DNA of 64,000 nucleotides, from contig VJWN01000006.1 in the NCBI GenBank assembly GCA_007644065.1, positions 434,001 through 498,000 of the forward strand. The letters run 5' to 3'. Of this stretch, positions 24,324 to 34,654 are shown one piece after another. A program made the position numbers and the translations under genes. The notes beneath the pieces are model-generated. The model ran no database searches and had not been told where the DNA came from. It saw only the letters and a list, made by a program, of their open reading frames with translations. Each line of letters begins with the position of its first letter. Positions within the stretch are counted from its first letter, which is position 1. The DNA is from Margaritispora aquatica (taxonomy: Eukaryota; Ascomycota; Leotiomycetes; Helotiales; Discinellaceae).

Positions 24324-25532
24324 TCCTTGGAGATAAATGGTCGGGTACCCATATCCAAAACAGTGATGAACGGTGTTCTCATACAACAGCTCCAGACTGT
24401 TATTGTGCATGTGTCGCAACTTGTAAGATTTACTGATAATGTTTTGTTCTGTATAGTACTGTAAACAAGTTATGTTTTGTTATGTCTACTGGCAGCTGGC
24501 TTCCTGTAAATATATTTACCAGAGCCTGTCTGCCCTCTTCATGGGCTAAATCAGAATACAATCGATTGCCAACGTCATGAATTCTACAATATTAGATTGA
24601 TCTTGTTGCTCATGAGAAGAATCCTTGAAAACTGTGCCTCGTTGAAATGCCTACTCGAATCGAGTCACCAGCTAATGCCCTTCAGCAAACAATAGCACTC
24701 AGCCGCACTGTTACGAGTTTGAGCAGCCGTTCCCCTTCTCGCTTAGCTCACACGTTGTTCATGAATCGAACGAACATGATCTACTGTCCTCCTGGTCCCC
24801 ACACAGGAGTTTTACTTTCCCGGATACAAACAAGTGGAGCTTATATTAAGGAAATGATATCCTCCGGTCTACAATGCGGCGAAGCGAGCTACAAGTAGAT
24901 GGCATGTTAGACCTGTGACACACTGTGCAACACCACGGATCTCACAATCGGACCCTTCCAATCCACCACCACACCACAGCAGACCACGTGAAATCCCACG
25001 AGGTGTCAGTCACCTCAATATTACAAAAATGAGCCTCCTCAAACCGTCGATGGATCCGCCCCATCAAGCGCCTATACCACCCACCAGGCCAGCAAACCAA
25101 ATCACACCCAAACTAACTCGCAAAGCCCAAACAAAGTACCCAAGTACCGTAACGCAGGGAGGAGAAAGTGAGGCCAAATGACCCCACCATTGGGATCGAG
25201 TTTGTCGGTGCGATGTGAGCTGCGTAGGTGAATGGTTTCAATTGTGGTGATCACAGAAGCGTGCTGGCAAGCAACATGACATGTTACTAGCAAGCAAAGT
25301 AAAGCGAAGCCCTTTCCCACCCCAATAGAATGAGTTAAATAAGGTCTATGAGTATTAGATGAGAGCTCGTGGTCCCGAAGTCACCAAGTATTAAGTCTCC
25401 TCTTCATACTGTTCCTCAAACAGCAAACCCATCTCTGTATCCCTCGAGTCTCCGCCTCCCATCAAGCAAATCGTGACTATCACTTTCCACTTCCACAGCT
25501 CTCAAGAAACAAATCCTACTCAACCACCCAAG
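24324..25532. other. Intergenic, no gene seen
   Basis: 1.2 kb with scattered short frames. The minus-strand frame at 25102-25320 starts with a hydrophobic run but has no other support. Confidence 0.45.
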
Positions 25533-26045
25533 ATGTCCCAACTCTACTACGACCCCCACCGCTACCGCGCTGTCGGACTCGGCTACTACACATCCGCATT
25601 CACGCCCTACTCCTCCTTCAACAGCGCTCCAGCTTACTACCCTCAACCTCACTTAGAGATCGTCGACCACCGCACCCCGCGTCATGGAAGCTATAACAAC
25701 AACAACTACACTAACCACAACTACAACCATCTGGCGCTCACGTCTTTCCGCCCGACGTACATCTCTGCGGGTTACGAGTTGAGAGACCGGCAGGACAGAG
25801 CAGAGGGAGGAGTGCATGCTGTATATCTTGAGGCGGCTGGTGATAGAGATCGACCTTCCAGAACTAGGGATAAGAAGAAGGTACATGTGGCTTGTTTGTT
25901 TGACTTGTTTTCATTTCATATTGCTTTTGAGGACTCGTCTTTTGGGAGAGCGAGCAATGCTGAGAAAAGTTTGTAGAAAAGATTCTGCTCGGGCTGGGGA
26001 GGTGGAAAGTACAAGTACTATGTCGAGAGAAGACGGATCAGATGA
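25533..26045 (+). CDS. Small Tyr/Asn-rich hypothetical protein
   Basis: Proposed two-exon gene: 25533-25880 and 25977-26045, with a 96-bp intron (GTACAT donor, TTTGTAG acceptor), 138 residues. The N-terminal half is rich in Tyr, Pro, Asn and His (MSQLYYDPHRYRAVGLGYY, then a run of NNNNYTNHNYNH). The spliced end is strongly basic with FCSGWGGGKYKYYVERRRIR, which reads more like protein than the unspliced continuation. No known domain. A poly-Asn/Tyr protein could be RNA-associated, but that is a guess. Without splicing the frame runs to 25976. A start further upstream at 25473 is open but less likely than the ATG at 25533. Confidence 0.5.
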
Positions 26046-26349
26046 TCAGATGGAGGTAGGAGCACAAAAGCATTTCGATAGTAGGCGAGGAGCCTGTTTG
26101 AGGGCTGCAAAATCGGTACGTGAGAAGTGCAGATTTCGAAACATGGATGCGTTACTGATCATTAAGCAGAGAACATCAGGATAGAGACACAGATTGAGTC
26201 ATGCATTACAGATAGAAGATCGTTGATTTGAGGGTGGATGTCAAACAAAAACAGCTTTTTTGCTGTAGGGGTATTTGTCTATGGTTTTGTATTCGTGCGC
26301 TGTATTTGTACAATTTCGTCTTACAAATGGAAATGCATACCTACTCTAC

Positions 26350-27836
26350 CTACATTGTGCTTGCCCATATATTCCTAAACTCCAATAAATCTCGCTGCCC
26401 ATAAACCTCACCTGCAACAGTAATAATCATATCTACTGTTGCTTTTGTATTCCATTGTAACATTTCAGCTTCATTGTTTGGCTGGGGATCTGGCAGAAGT
26501 TCAGCCTCAGGTTCAGGGTTGACTATGATTTCGGGCTCCAGGTTGACGGGAAGTTCTACATCTTGAGTCGACAAGTTCCGAAGCAACCTGGCTTTGATTG
26601 CTTCGAAGTCTTCATCGCCATTGATAGTAGCAGCTGTCTTCTCAGCTGTTGCTGTATCGGCGGAGTAATCGATCTGCTGGTCCTCGTCTGAAACATTAGT
26701 GACAATTGTATTTGGAATTTCGGGGACTTCTGGGTTGAGTAAGGACTCTTCTCCGCCATCCACCCCAGGATATTCGTCCAAATCTAACTCGAGATCAAGC
26801 GAGATCTCATCGTCGTTCACAATTTCAGCTCCCCCGTCTTCGTCACCTTCACCTGAATGACCTTCCAAACCTGATGTCATCTCAGGTGTGCTCGATTGAC
26901 CATTCAGACCCGCTTCAATCTCTTGGATGCCCGCTTCCCAGCTCTTTGCTTCACCTAGTCCAGTCCCAACTAGTACAGCTTTCTTGCCCAACTCCCTCAG
27001 AGTTCCAATTTCTTCACTCGATAACTCTCCACGGTCAGGTAGTCTTGCGAGCAGACTCCATGTCCAATGGCTGACGCAAAGACTTATATTATTTCCTCGC
27101 TTCATCAGTTTATCCCTAGCTAGAAGATCTAGCAGTCGAAGGACTGATTCCTTGCTCATGCAAGCTACTTGTGCAGGCACTGGATTGACATTGCTCATGA
27201 TATATGTCCAATGTCGCAGAACCCCTCGAGATAGATGTTGAACATATGTCTGTTGTTCTTTGCTAAGTCTGCCGGTCACTTCTGGTGGTGGCGTCCGTTG
27301 CAGCTGATCACGTAAAGTATTGTACCTTTCGAGAATAGCATCATAATAAGGAATTTGCAGATCGGTAATCTCTTCTTCTTCCTCCTCATCTAATGGCTGG
27401 CTTGCATCCGAGAATGCGACGTACGCGCCGTCTTCATATCGTCCTCGAAAATCGCCAGTTCCGTCCTCATAGATAGCTCGGTAGTCCACGTCTTCGGTTC
27501 TGGGAGCAACCAAAAGATTGGGAATACCAGTTGCTTCATGCCTAAAATGTCCTGTCAGCGTTTGTCTCTAAAAGGGTATGATTCAGTGAAGGTTCTTTCC
27601 ATTGAGTTCGGCTTGACTAACCTTACAGATCTCAAATAATCCAGGGCATTCATATCCTCCGTATAATCCAGATCGTCCCCATCGTTGAAGGCTGTATCGT
27701 CATCGAGGCCTGGAATCGCGCTTCTTTGACCATATGTAGGATCTACGCGTGGCTCTACACCTTGTCCCGTACGTGATTTTTTGGCATTGTCATTCGATTG
27801 GAAGTCTCTAGATTGCTGCCGCTTATTCCCTGCCAT
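26350..27836 (-). CDS. Gemin2/SIP1-type SMN-interacting protein
   Basis: Two exons (27622-27836, 26350-27541), 468 residues; intron 80 bp. The N-terminus (MAGNKRQQSRDF, then DALDYLRSVRHEA around the splice) and the helical core (IPYYDAILERYNTLRDQL, LSKEQQTYVQHLSRGVLRHW, ISLCVSHWTWSLLARLPD, TLRELGKKAVLVG) match the SIP1/Gemin2 family (PF04938). Gemin2 holds SMN and the Sm-protein ring during spliceosomal snRNP assembly; yeast Brr1 is the distant relative. A long acidic, probably disordered insertion (~residues 285-420) separates the core from a last helix (ATVDMIITVAGEVYGQRDLLEF) that belongs to the same fold. It is divergent from the F-box gene, with 322 bp between the starts. Confidence 0.82.
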
Positions 27837-28158
27837 GACGTAAAGAAGTTATGTAGTTGGAAACATATACAGCTGAATTCAAAAGTTTAGCGTTGGAGGT
27901 TCACTAAATTCAGCCTTATTGCTTAGTCAGCTGGGGATCGCCCTATAGCCTTGAGAGTACCTGTGAATCTCACAAACTCGTCATAGAGTTTGATTCTTTG
28001 AGCAACAAAGTTCAAGAATATCACAACCCATTGCAGATTCTCACTTCAGGAAGATTCCAATATGTATTCTTTACCTTGAAAGATCTATTGGTCTGCTTTC
28101 GATTCGAAACCAGACCAAGGATTGTCCTCATAAAACCATCAACTCTATTACCACTGCC
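27837..28158. promoter_or_regulatory. Shared divergent promoter region, Gemin2-like / F-box genes
   Basis: 322 bp separate the two start codons on opposite strands. No TATA-like or other specific site stands out. Confidence 0.4.
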
Positions 28159-29403
28159 ATGGCTCTCGATGCACAAAGCAACTGGAATGTTGAAATGTCC
28201 AAGGCTCTCAGGGCAAGTGGGCAATCTAGAGATCAGACGGCGGAAAAGTCAGATGAACTTTTCAAAGTGGTTCTGTCACAAGCAGCCTGTGAGGTCGACC
28301 TTCCGCTTGAAATCATTACGCATATCCTGACCTTTATACCCCGCCGAACAAGCTCGCAGAGAAATTTCTGGGCTTGCACTTTGATATCCCGGTCCTGGTA
28401 CTCGCAAGCTATCTCAATTCTTTACGAACGACCATGGTTACATGGAGGAAATTTCAACGAGTTTGTCAGGACTGTGTGTCCATCGAAAAATGCGCATATT
28501 CAGAAAAGTACATTGGCTGTGCTTGTTCGGCGGCTTGATATGGGAGAACTGGTTCACAACGCTAGCAAAAGCTTGACGGCAAGACTTTTGGGTCGTTTGA
28601 AAGGCAATATCGAGAAATTCGTAGCTCCGCAAGCTTCGTTTGCAGTGAATAGCTTTGCAGCACTCAGCAAATGCACCAAGCTCACGCACCTGGATCTCTC
28701 CCTGATATCGGCCTCAATAACCAACCAAACTCTTTTCAAGACTCTCGAATCTCTCCAAAATCTTGAGACTCTTTACTTCCCTCGAAGCTCAAGCCGGGAC
28801 CTGGAACGGCCTCCGAACCCTTACTCTTGGCCACCAAAACTGCAAGCGCTCCATCTTGCTGGTGGTATAGACGATTACTTTCTGTACACACATCTCGTCA
28901 ACGCACCTGCAACTTTGTCTAAGCTCAGTATCCAGCATTGCTCACAAATCCATGCCCCTTCTCTGCTCTCAACGCTAGAAGTTTTAGGACCACAACTTAG
29001 ACATCTCACAATCAGACATCCAATGTCAAAGCTCTTCACCACTTCCCTGGACAACCTTCTCGTCATCTGCCCCTCACTTCACGCCCTCCGTATCTCAGCA
29101 GATTATATTTCCAATGCTATGTTTCCTACAATCCCAGCAAGCCATCCCTTGCAAATTTTAGATCTTGAGTGCTCGCCAATGGCAGGCCAAGATGTAGAGA
29201 TTAGCCCGTCATTTGTCTACGATGCGGTTGAGGAATGTCTTTTGCCAGACCTGAGGAGTGTTCGAGCAAGTGCAAGGCTGGCTTGGACGGCAACGCCGAC
29301 ATCTCGTCAAGATTGTAACGATTTACTGGAAATTTTGGAGGAGAATGAAATGGAACGCCCGCTGGGCATAGAGCCAGGCGTGTGGCTTGATTTGCCAGAT
29401 TAA
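28159..29403 (+). CDS. F-box-like protein with leucine-rich repeats
   Basis: Single exon, 414 residues. Residues ~50-95 look like an F-box: LPLEIITHILTFIPRR, then FWACTLISRSWYSQAISILYE. Leu-rich repeat-type segments follow (CTKLTHLDLSLIS, LQNLETLYFP, WPPKLQALHLAGG, ATLSKLSIQHCSQI, GPQLRHLTIRH, CPSLHALRIS, HPLQILDLECSP). F-box/LRR proteins usually bind Skp1 through the F-box and recruit substrates to SCF ubiquitin ligases through the repeats; the substrate here is unknown. The ATG has a good context (CCATGG). No introns, signal peptide or membrane segment. Confidence 0.8.
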   Translation: MALDAQSNWNVEMSKALRASGQSRDQTAEKSDELFKVVLSQAACEVDLPLEIITHILTFIPRRTSSQRNFWACTLISRSWYSQAISILYERPWLHGGNFNEFVRTVCPSKNAHIQKSTLAVLVRRLDMGELVHNASKSLTARLLGRLKGNIEKFVAPQASFAVNSFAALSKCTKLTHLDLSLISASITNQTLFKTLESLQNLETLYFPRSSSRDLERPPNPYSWPPKLQALHLAGGIDDYFLYTHLVNAPATLSKLSIQHCSQIHAPSLLSTLEVLGPQLRHLTIRHPMSKLFTTSLDNLLVICPSLHALRISADYISNAMFPTIPASHPLQILDLECSPMAGQDVEISPSFVYDAVEECLLPDLRSVRASARLAWTATPTSRQDCNDLLEILEENEMERPLGIEPGVWLDLPD

Positions 29404-29862
29404 AGTGGGAATTTCACCACATACAGGTAATTGAGCGTTCTATTACACTTCATGAAATAAGTTTCATTAAACTCCTCATATTCTCGAGCTTCATGTTGGT
29501 TGTGTCATCTTGATGAGACCGGGTAATGCAAACCAATTTTATATTACATATAGATTGAAAATTTCTTATCTCATCATGTTCGGTAGCTCATCGTGAAGCA
29601 ATACATCAGTTGTCATTTTCGTATTTACAAGTGACTAGCAAGTGCAACTTGCCACCAAAATGATTCATACCCACAATTCTTGTGAAAACTTCACTCGACC
29701 ACAATTCGTATGCCGATGGCATACTACAATCCGAACTCCTACATCACAGTAGAAATTCGGGTGTTACAAACATTAGCCAGTTGTGTTCCCGAAGAATCTA
29801 TCATTGCTCCATTTCGGTTTGTCTCCTCCCTCTCCTCCATTCAAGATCACCAAGAAACCTTT
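29404..29862. other. Convergent 3' flanks
   Basis: About 460 bp between the stops of two convergent genes. Nothing beyond UTR-like A+T-rich sequence is seen. Confidence 0.5.
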
Positions 29863-31223
29863 TCACAATCCTAAAAGCTGGTTTTTGGCGGCATGGAGGA
29901 TGTGGATGCTTTTATCATAATCGTTGCTTAGTTCGAAGTCGATGTCTATTTCTAACGCTCTCTCGGACTCAACTTCTCGTATACGATCATGGAAAGCCTC
30001 CATGATTCTGTGCTAGTCAGCAAAAGTTTCAAGAAAGCCAAGATTGCTTACGCTGCATTGCCTGCGCTCTTAGTAACACCAAGCACAAAATAAGGATCAT
30101 CTGTATAGGTTATCAGTCTATGAGCATACGAGGTAATCCCAGGCCAGTTTATCCTTTCGATATCTTATGGTAATGTAGAAGTCTGACCTAAGTCCTCAAA
30201 ATCTTCAATTCGTGGAAATATTGTAGAGCCCTGGCTGGAAATAAACATACCAACAACAATTGAGCCTCTGGGTACTGGCGTCTTGTGTCCACTGTTCTGT
30301 ACGATTTGGTTAGACATGGCCCATATCAAGACATTTAGGGCTCGTCCAAATCAGAGCTGGTCTTACATGGTGAACGTTAAATAGGTTGGTAGATGCTGAA
30401 ATGTTTTTCGATATTTCTCTTAGAGCACCTTGCTGCAAGTTTGGTGCCTCTGAAAGGATACCGGACATATCATAACTGTTTCTTGGGGTGTCGGGGTGCA
30501 CTCGAGATTCACCAATTGGCCGATTATGATTTTGCTCAGAAGCCTTTGGGGCTGCAAGCTGAGGCTGCTTTGGCTCGAATGGTGCTGGGTTAAACCGAGG
30601 AGGTGAAGCGTGGCGATAGGGTGAAGGTGTTCTTCGTCTTTCTCTGCGGATGGGGCTTCTTTGTCTATAGCCGTTGTTCGGTCTCATTGGAGCTGCGTCT
30701 TTAAATCTATCATCCCGATGTGGAGATCTCGACAAACGACCGAAACTGGGCGATCGGGATCGTTTTCGCTGACCCATTCTTTCTGCCAAAGTTCTGCCTG
30801 CAGAAAGCATATAAGCATTTGCGCCATCTCAAGTTAAACGCCAGAACAGCAGCAAGTGACCTTACCACGAGGTTCTTCTTCTTTAAGGAAATGTCTCTCA
30901 TAGCCTCGATAGATGCAGACGCCATTGACATGGATTGCAGTCCCTGGCGAGGTCTTCAGCGACTGCAGTACTCTAAACCTGAGCTCCGGATCATGTTGAA
31001 GACCATGCATCTCCTGCCATTCACGTGTTCCCGCCAGTGGCTCTCCACGAACGCGCTGAATGGTGTTTCTGTTGTTTGGGCAGTATCTCTCAATATGGTT
31101 GATACCACCGCACTCTCGACAGTACTTGATAGGTTCGTAGCATTGGCCGTAGTGAAATCTAACACAATTCGTACAAGGGGCCGGCATCTGATGATTTGAG
31201 CCGTAAGTATGAGGATCTTGCAT
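29863..31223 (-). CDS. Zinc-knuckle protein with RS-type region and J-like C-terminus
   Basis: Five exons (30866-31223, 30367-30797, 30251-30296, 30052-30100, 29863-30007) give 342 residues; introns are 68, 70, 150 and 44 bp and all phases agree. The N-terminus has a C-x2-C-x3-H-x3-C cluster (CTNCVRFHYGQC, residues ~17-28) and a classical CCHC knuckle (CRECGGINHIERYC), so it probably binds single-stranded RNA. Exon 2 encodes a basic Arg/Ser region (RKRSRSPSFGRLSRSP, then RERRRTPSPYRH), as in splicing factors. The last three exons give DPYFVLGVTKSAGNAAIMEA and a helical end that resembles a J domain without its HPD. RNA-processing function is inferred from the knuckle plus RS combination; no named orthologue is recognised. 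Confidence 0.78.
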
Positions 31224-32374
31224 GTTGAGGGAGTGTTTACCTTTGCTATTGGTCTTCTTATGTCCTTTCGATCACAGTCGAATAACGCGATCTGTTAGAT
31301 TTGAGCAATCTATGGCAAAATATTGTTCATATCCGCGATCTTTTCTTCTACTGCGCCGATTGGAGATATTTCGACCGAGAATTGTTGTATGGAGATTGGG
31401 AGAAATCGCGTGAAGGCGAAGTTAAAATATGGCAGTGGTAGGGGACCTAACAGAAGGTAGCTACAGATTCGCTTCAAGTGAAGCCTTCCAGATTGGGATC
31501 AACAACGCCAGCATTCTCCCTCTTCAATCTCATAGACCTCGTTGAACACTTTCAAAACCATGTCTCTAAATTTTATCAAGTCTGACTGATGGGGTGTCTT
31601 TCTCACAGAAATCTTTTCCCACTTAATGAAAAGGTTGAAGTCATCGTGTATTTTGTTCTTGGTGGTTCTGGATGAAGCTATGCTTCACTGGCCGTCGGAT
31701 TTTCAGATCCTTACGAGAACCAGCCACCCTGTACAAGATATCAAATATTTCTCAGACATACGGCTCTCCTAACTTTCACTGTAGTCTGCCCTCTATTAAA
31801 ACTCAATTTTTGCTGATAAGCTCTATCTTAACTCCCGACTTGCAAGAAAATCTAACTTTGGGACGGAAACATATGGTGAACAAGACATCTCCCACCTGCT
31901 CTCCTTTTCGCGCAAGTTCTCTTTCCAAATAGATAATCTTCTCTAATACTCATAGTTATTTTGAGTTCATCCTCACTGCAAATCAATTTGGTGACAATGC
32001 AATTGGCATCTCATCGTACCAATACAGATTTTGCCTGCTGGGCCTTGCGCTTGCCTATCGGAAGGACGTCGAGAGTGAGACTTCAAGGTATTTTCTGATG
32101 CATCTAAAATAATATAAAATAGAAAGGCTTACTACAGTATAGCTAAACCTCCTTAGCATTTGCAATTTCCATATAACGCCAGCTGAGGTGCTCGGATCTT
32201 TTTCGCAACAAGTCAATTTCTTCAAGCTCTCTGAAGCTGAGATTGGTATAGCATCATCTCGGTTTTCTGTTTCCGGTCTTTACCTTTGATTCGCTTTAAC
32301 GGATTCACCTTTACGGGAGCATTTTTGAGGTTGACAACATTTTGCTCGCCTAATTTGAAGGACTCAAATTCGAA
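31224..32374. other. Divergent intergenic region
   Basis: 1.15 kb between the starts of the zinc-knuckle gene and the His-Me gene. Short frames such as 31672-31932 have no family content. Confidence 0.5.
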
Positions 32375-34090
32375 ATGCATCCACTAAACCGCCATTCGAC
32401 AGCCGAAGACATAATCTCAACTGTTGTCGAAAATCCTGATATTTCAATACCTGATACTCAGAGAGATCTTCTATCTCAGTCATCGGCAGGGAGTGGTACA
32501 GAGGAGCTTGATCAGGAATTCATTCAAGGTCACAAGTCCAACATCTCACAGACATGCATACCTAACCACAACTTCTCGGATTTTCAACTCCCGGACACTC
32601 AAAGGCCTTCAAGTCAACTATTTTCTCAGCAGGATTTCTCATCACCTCGCTTAGCAGATTCACTGATCCCAGGTACTCGATGTGCTTCGGATGGACAATC
32701 ACCTGCAAATGTCTTTCGACATAGTGGAACGAATACCATTCAAAGTCAATTACATGACAGCATCGAGCAGTCATCACGATTAGAAGGGGTATTTCTATCT
32801 GATAGTCAGCTTTCAGACGCCCAAAGAACCTCAACTGTATTGGGAAATATCTCAACAACTACATCTATATCTGACTCTCAATTGCCCAATACTCAGAGAG
32901 AAACTGATGTTCAATCTCAAAATTCTGATGATGCTCCTAGATCTAGAGTAACCTCGCCAAACGGTTCAATATCAGACTCAAAGATACCTGACACCCTGAG
33001 AGAAGTGGATGCATCAAACGATTCTCCAACCCAGCCTTTCACTATCGTCTCAACACAGCTGCTGTCCCAACATGAATCCGACTTTTCAAGTACTCAGATG
33101 GTGGTTGAACCACAAGGCAACTCGATAGATCCTAGGTTCCCTGAAGAAGACATGCGTTTCTCTCCATACCAAGTAGAAGGTTCAACCACAGTTGATCAGC
33201 ATGTTACAAGTGACGATACTGTATCCACACCAGGACAAGAAACAAACAATACAGACGTTGCGCCATCTCTACCAGCAAACTCGCCATATTTAACTCCAAC
33301 TTCCAGCCCACTCAAAGGCAGCGAGTTTCCATTTTCAAGTGCAAACATTGTGCCAGATGAGCCAAAAGATCATCAGCCTCCCACACCCGCTCCAACACGA
33401 CAAAAAGAACCAATCAACAAACTATCAGTCAGAGAGCGAAAACGAATTATCGTCTCTCCACTTCGATCTCCTCTTCTCACTACCGCAATGCGATTATGGT
33501 ACAGGAATACAAATGCTCTTCTTGACCCCTTCCGCGAGGATGATGATTGCTGGCTCCATCCCTCACCACCCCGAGGTCACCTCTCACTTGCAGGCATGCT
33601 GCGTCCTCATGGCAAGCTTCAGAAGACGTTTATGTGGCAAGATCACAACGGACGCCATTCTCTTGTCCTCAATTTCGGCATCGTCACCAAGCTGATCTAC
33701 CACGACTTGACCAAACAGCAGCAAGACGGGTACATCAATAAACAATGGCATCTGAGTCATCTCTGTGGTAATTGGGTGTGCATCAATCCCCAACATACAA
33801 CTGTTGAACCTGGAAACGTGAATATTAGCAGGAACAATTGCTTCTCGCATCGCTCTGGTTGTCCGCATAATCCTCCGTGCATGAAGGAGAGGAAGATAGC
33901 ACTGGGTGCGAATGGAAAACCAATTGATCACAATGCGAGTGCTGTAGAGACAATCTCCGAGGTTCAGGTTGATGATTGGGAGGACTGGTCTGGCCAGAGC
34001 ATGGATGGGGAAGAGTCTATGGTTATGGATGAGGATGACGACAATATCTTTTTCTCTCATGGAGTTGAAAGGGAGCTCAGGACACAGTGA
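32375..34090 (+). CDS. His-Me finger (I-PpoI-type zinc-loop) protein with PDTQR repeats
   Basis: Single exon, 571 residues. Residues 1-~340 are Ser/Thr/Gln-rich and repeat a short motif around (S/P)-D-x-Q-R: SIPDTQRDLLSQ, FQLPDTQRPSSQ, LIPGTRCASDGQ, SQLSDAQRTST, SQLPNTQRETDVQ, SKIPDTLREVD. Residues ~365-505 form a domain whose core is HLSHLCGNWVCINPQH, then NVNISRNNCF and GCPHNPPC. This matches the zinc-binding loop of His-Me homing endonucleases (PF05551 type): SHLC supplies the candidate general base His462, Asn487/Asn488 sits where the metal-ligand Asn is found, and Cys464, Cys469, His474, Cys489, Cys496, His498 and Cys502 are available for zinc. The C-terminus is acidic. The gene sits free, not inside rDNA or an intron, so it is a stand-alone, possibly domesticated member. 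Nuclease activity is not proven. Confidence 0.82.
   Translation: MHPLNRHSTAEDIISTVVENPDISIPDTQRDLLSQSSAGSGTEELDQEFIQGHKSNISQTCIPNHNFSDFQLPDTQRPSSQLFSQQDFSSPRLADSLIPGTRCASDGQSPANVFRHSGTNTIQSQLHDSIEQSSRLEGVFLSDSQLSDAQRTSTVLGNISTTTSISDSQLPNTQRETDVQSQNSDDAPRSRVTSPNGSISDSKIPDTLREVDASNDSPTQPFTIVSTQLLSQHESDFSSTQMVVEPQGNSIDPRFPEEDMRFSPYQVEGSTTVDQHVTSDDTVSTPGQETNNTDVAPSLPANSPYLTPTSSPLKGSEFPFSSANIVPDEPKDHQPPTPAPTRQKEPINKLSVRERKRIIVSPLRSPLLTTAMRLWYRNTNALLDPFREDDDCWLHPSPPRGHLSLAGMLRPHGKLQKTFMWQDHNGRHSLVLNFGIVTKLIYHDLTKQQQDGYINKQWHLSHLCGNWVCINPQHTTVEPGNVNISRNNCFSHRSGCPHNPPCMKERKIALGANGKPIDHNASAVETISEVQVDDWEDWSGQSMDGEESMVMDEDDDNIFFSHGVERELRTQ
32447..33010 (+). repeat. Degenerate PDTQR-type repeat region within the His-Me gene
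   Basis: Six copies of a motif near xxPDTQRxxxxQ encoded at about 32445, 32584, 32664, 32811, 32883 and 32983, spaced mostly 75-150 bases apart. The protein pattern is clearer than the DNA, which means the copies are old or under selection at the protein level. Confidence 0.7.
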
Positions 34091-34654
34091 GCGTATACAG
34101 AGCATCCACTTCCTCCACTCCAAGATTTCGCTGATATCTTCAACATGTAACATCAATTTCATAACCGATTATTTTCGGCGTTGGTGGATAAAATAGATAG
34201 GGGGTCTCCAATGTAAGACTACAACTTCATCAAACATATTCAGCTTAGCTTAAACTTATCATTCTTTTACAAACCAAGCAACATAGTCAAATTGCCACTT
34301 CCTCATTTATGTCAGGCATATCTCCTATTTATTATTCGCATTAGCACGTCACTATATGTCACAAGTACCGCAGGACCGAATGGTGAGAAGCTGAAGTCGC
34401 GAGATCGCGCCTGCCATCACGATCATCCTCCTTCGTGACTGATGGAAGCCCAGACGGGCCAAATGCAAAAATCCGAGTTACATCACGATTGTGTAACACA
34501 TTTGAAATATACTGACAGCTGACGTACAACGACATCATGATACAAACATCCGTGAGTATCGCAATATATGAACGGGAGTTGCGATTGTTGTTTTGCCGTC
34601 TCGATCACCTAGGTACCTACCTGATTCTATTGCTGAGGTGGTTCTGGAATTGCA
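34091..34654. other. Intergenic, no gene seen
   Basis: 3' flank of the His-Me gene and promoter of the broken MFS gene. Contains CCTAGGTACCTACCTG near 34607-34622, a low-complexity AGGTACCT type found elsewhere in the window. Confidence 0.45.

Noticed and set aside
25102..25320. Small minus-strand frame with a secretion-signal-like start
   Set aside because: Only the first ~18 residues look signal-like; no cleavage context or further support.
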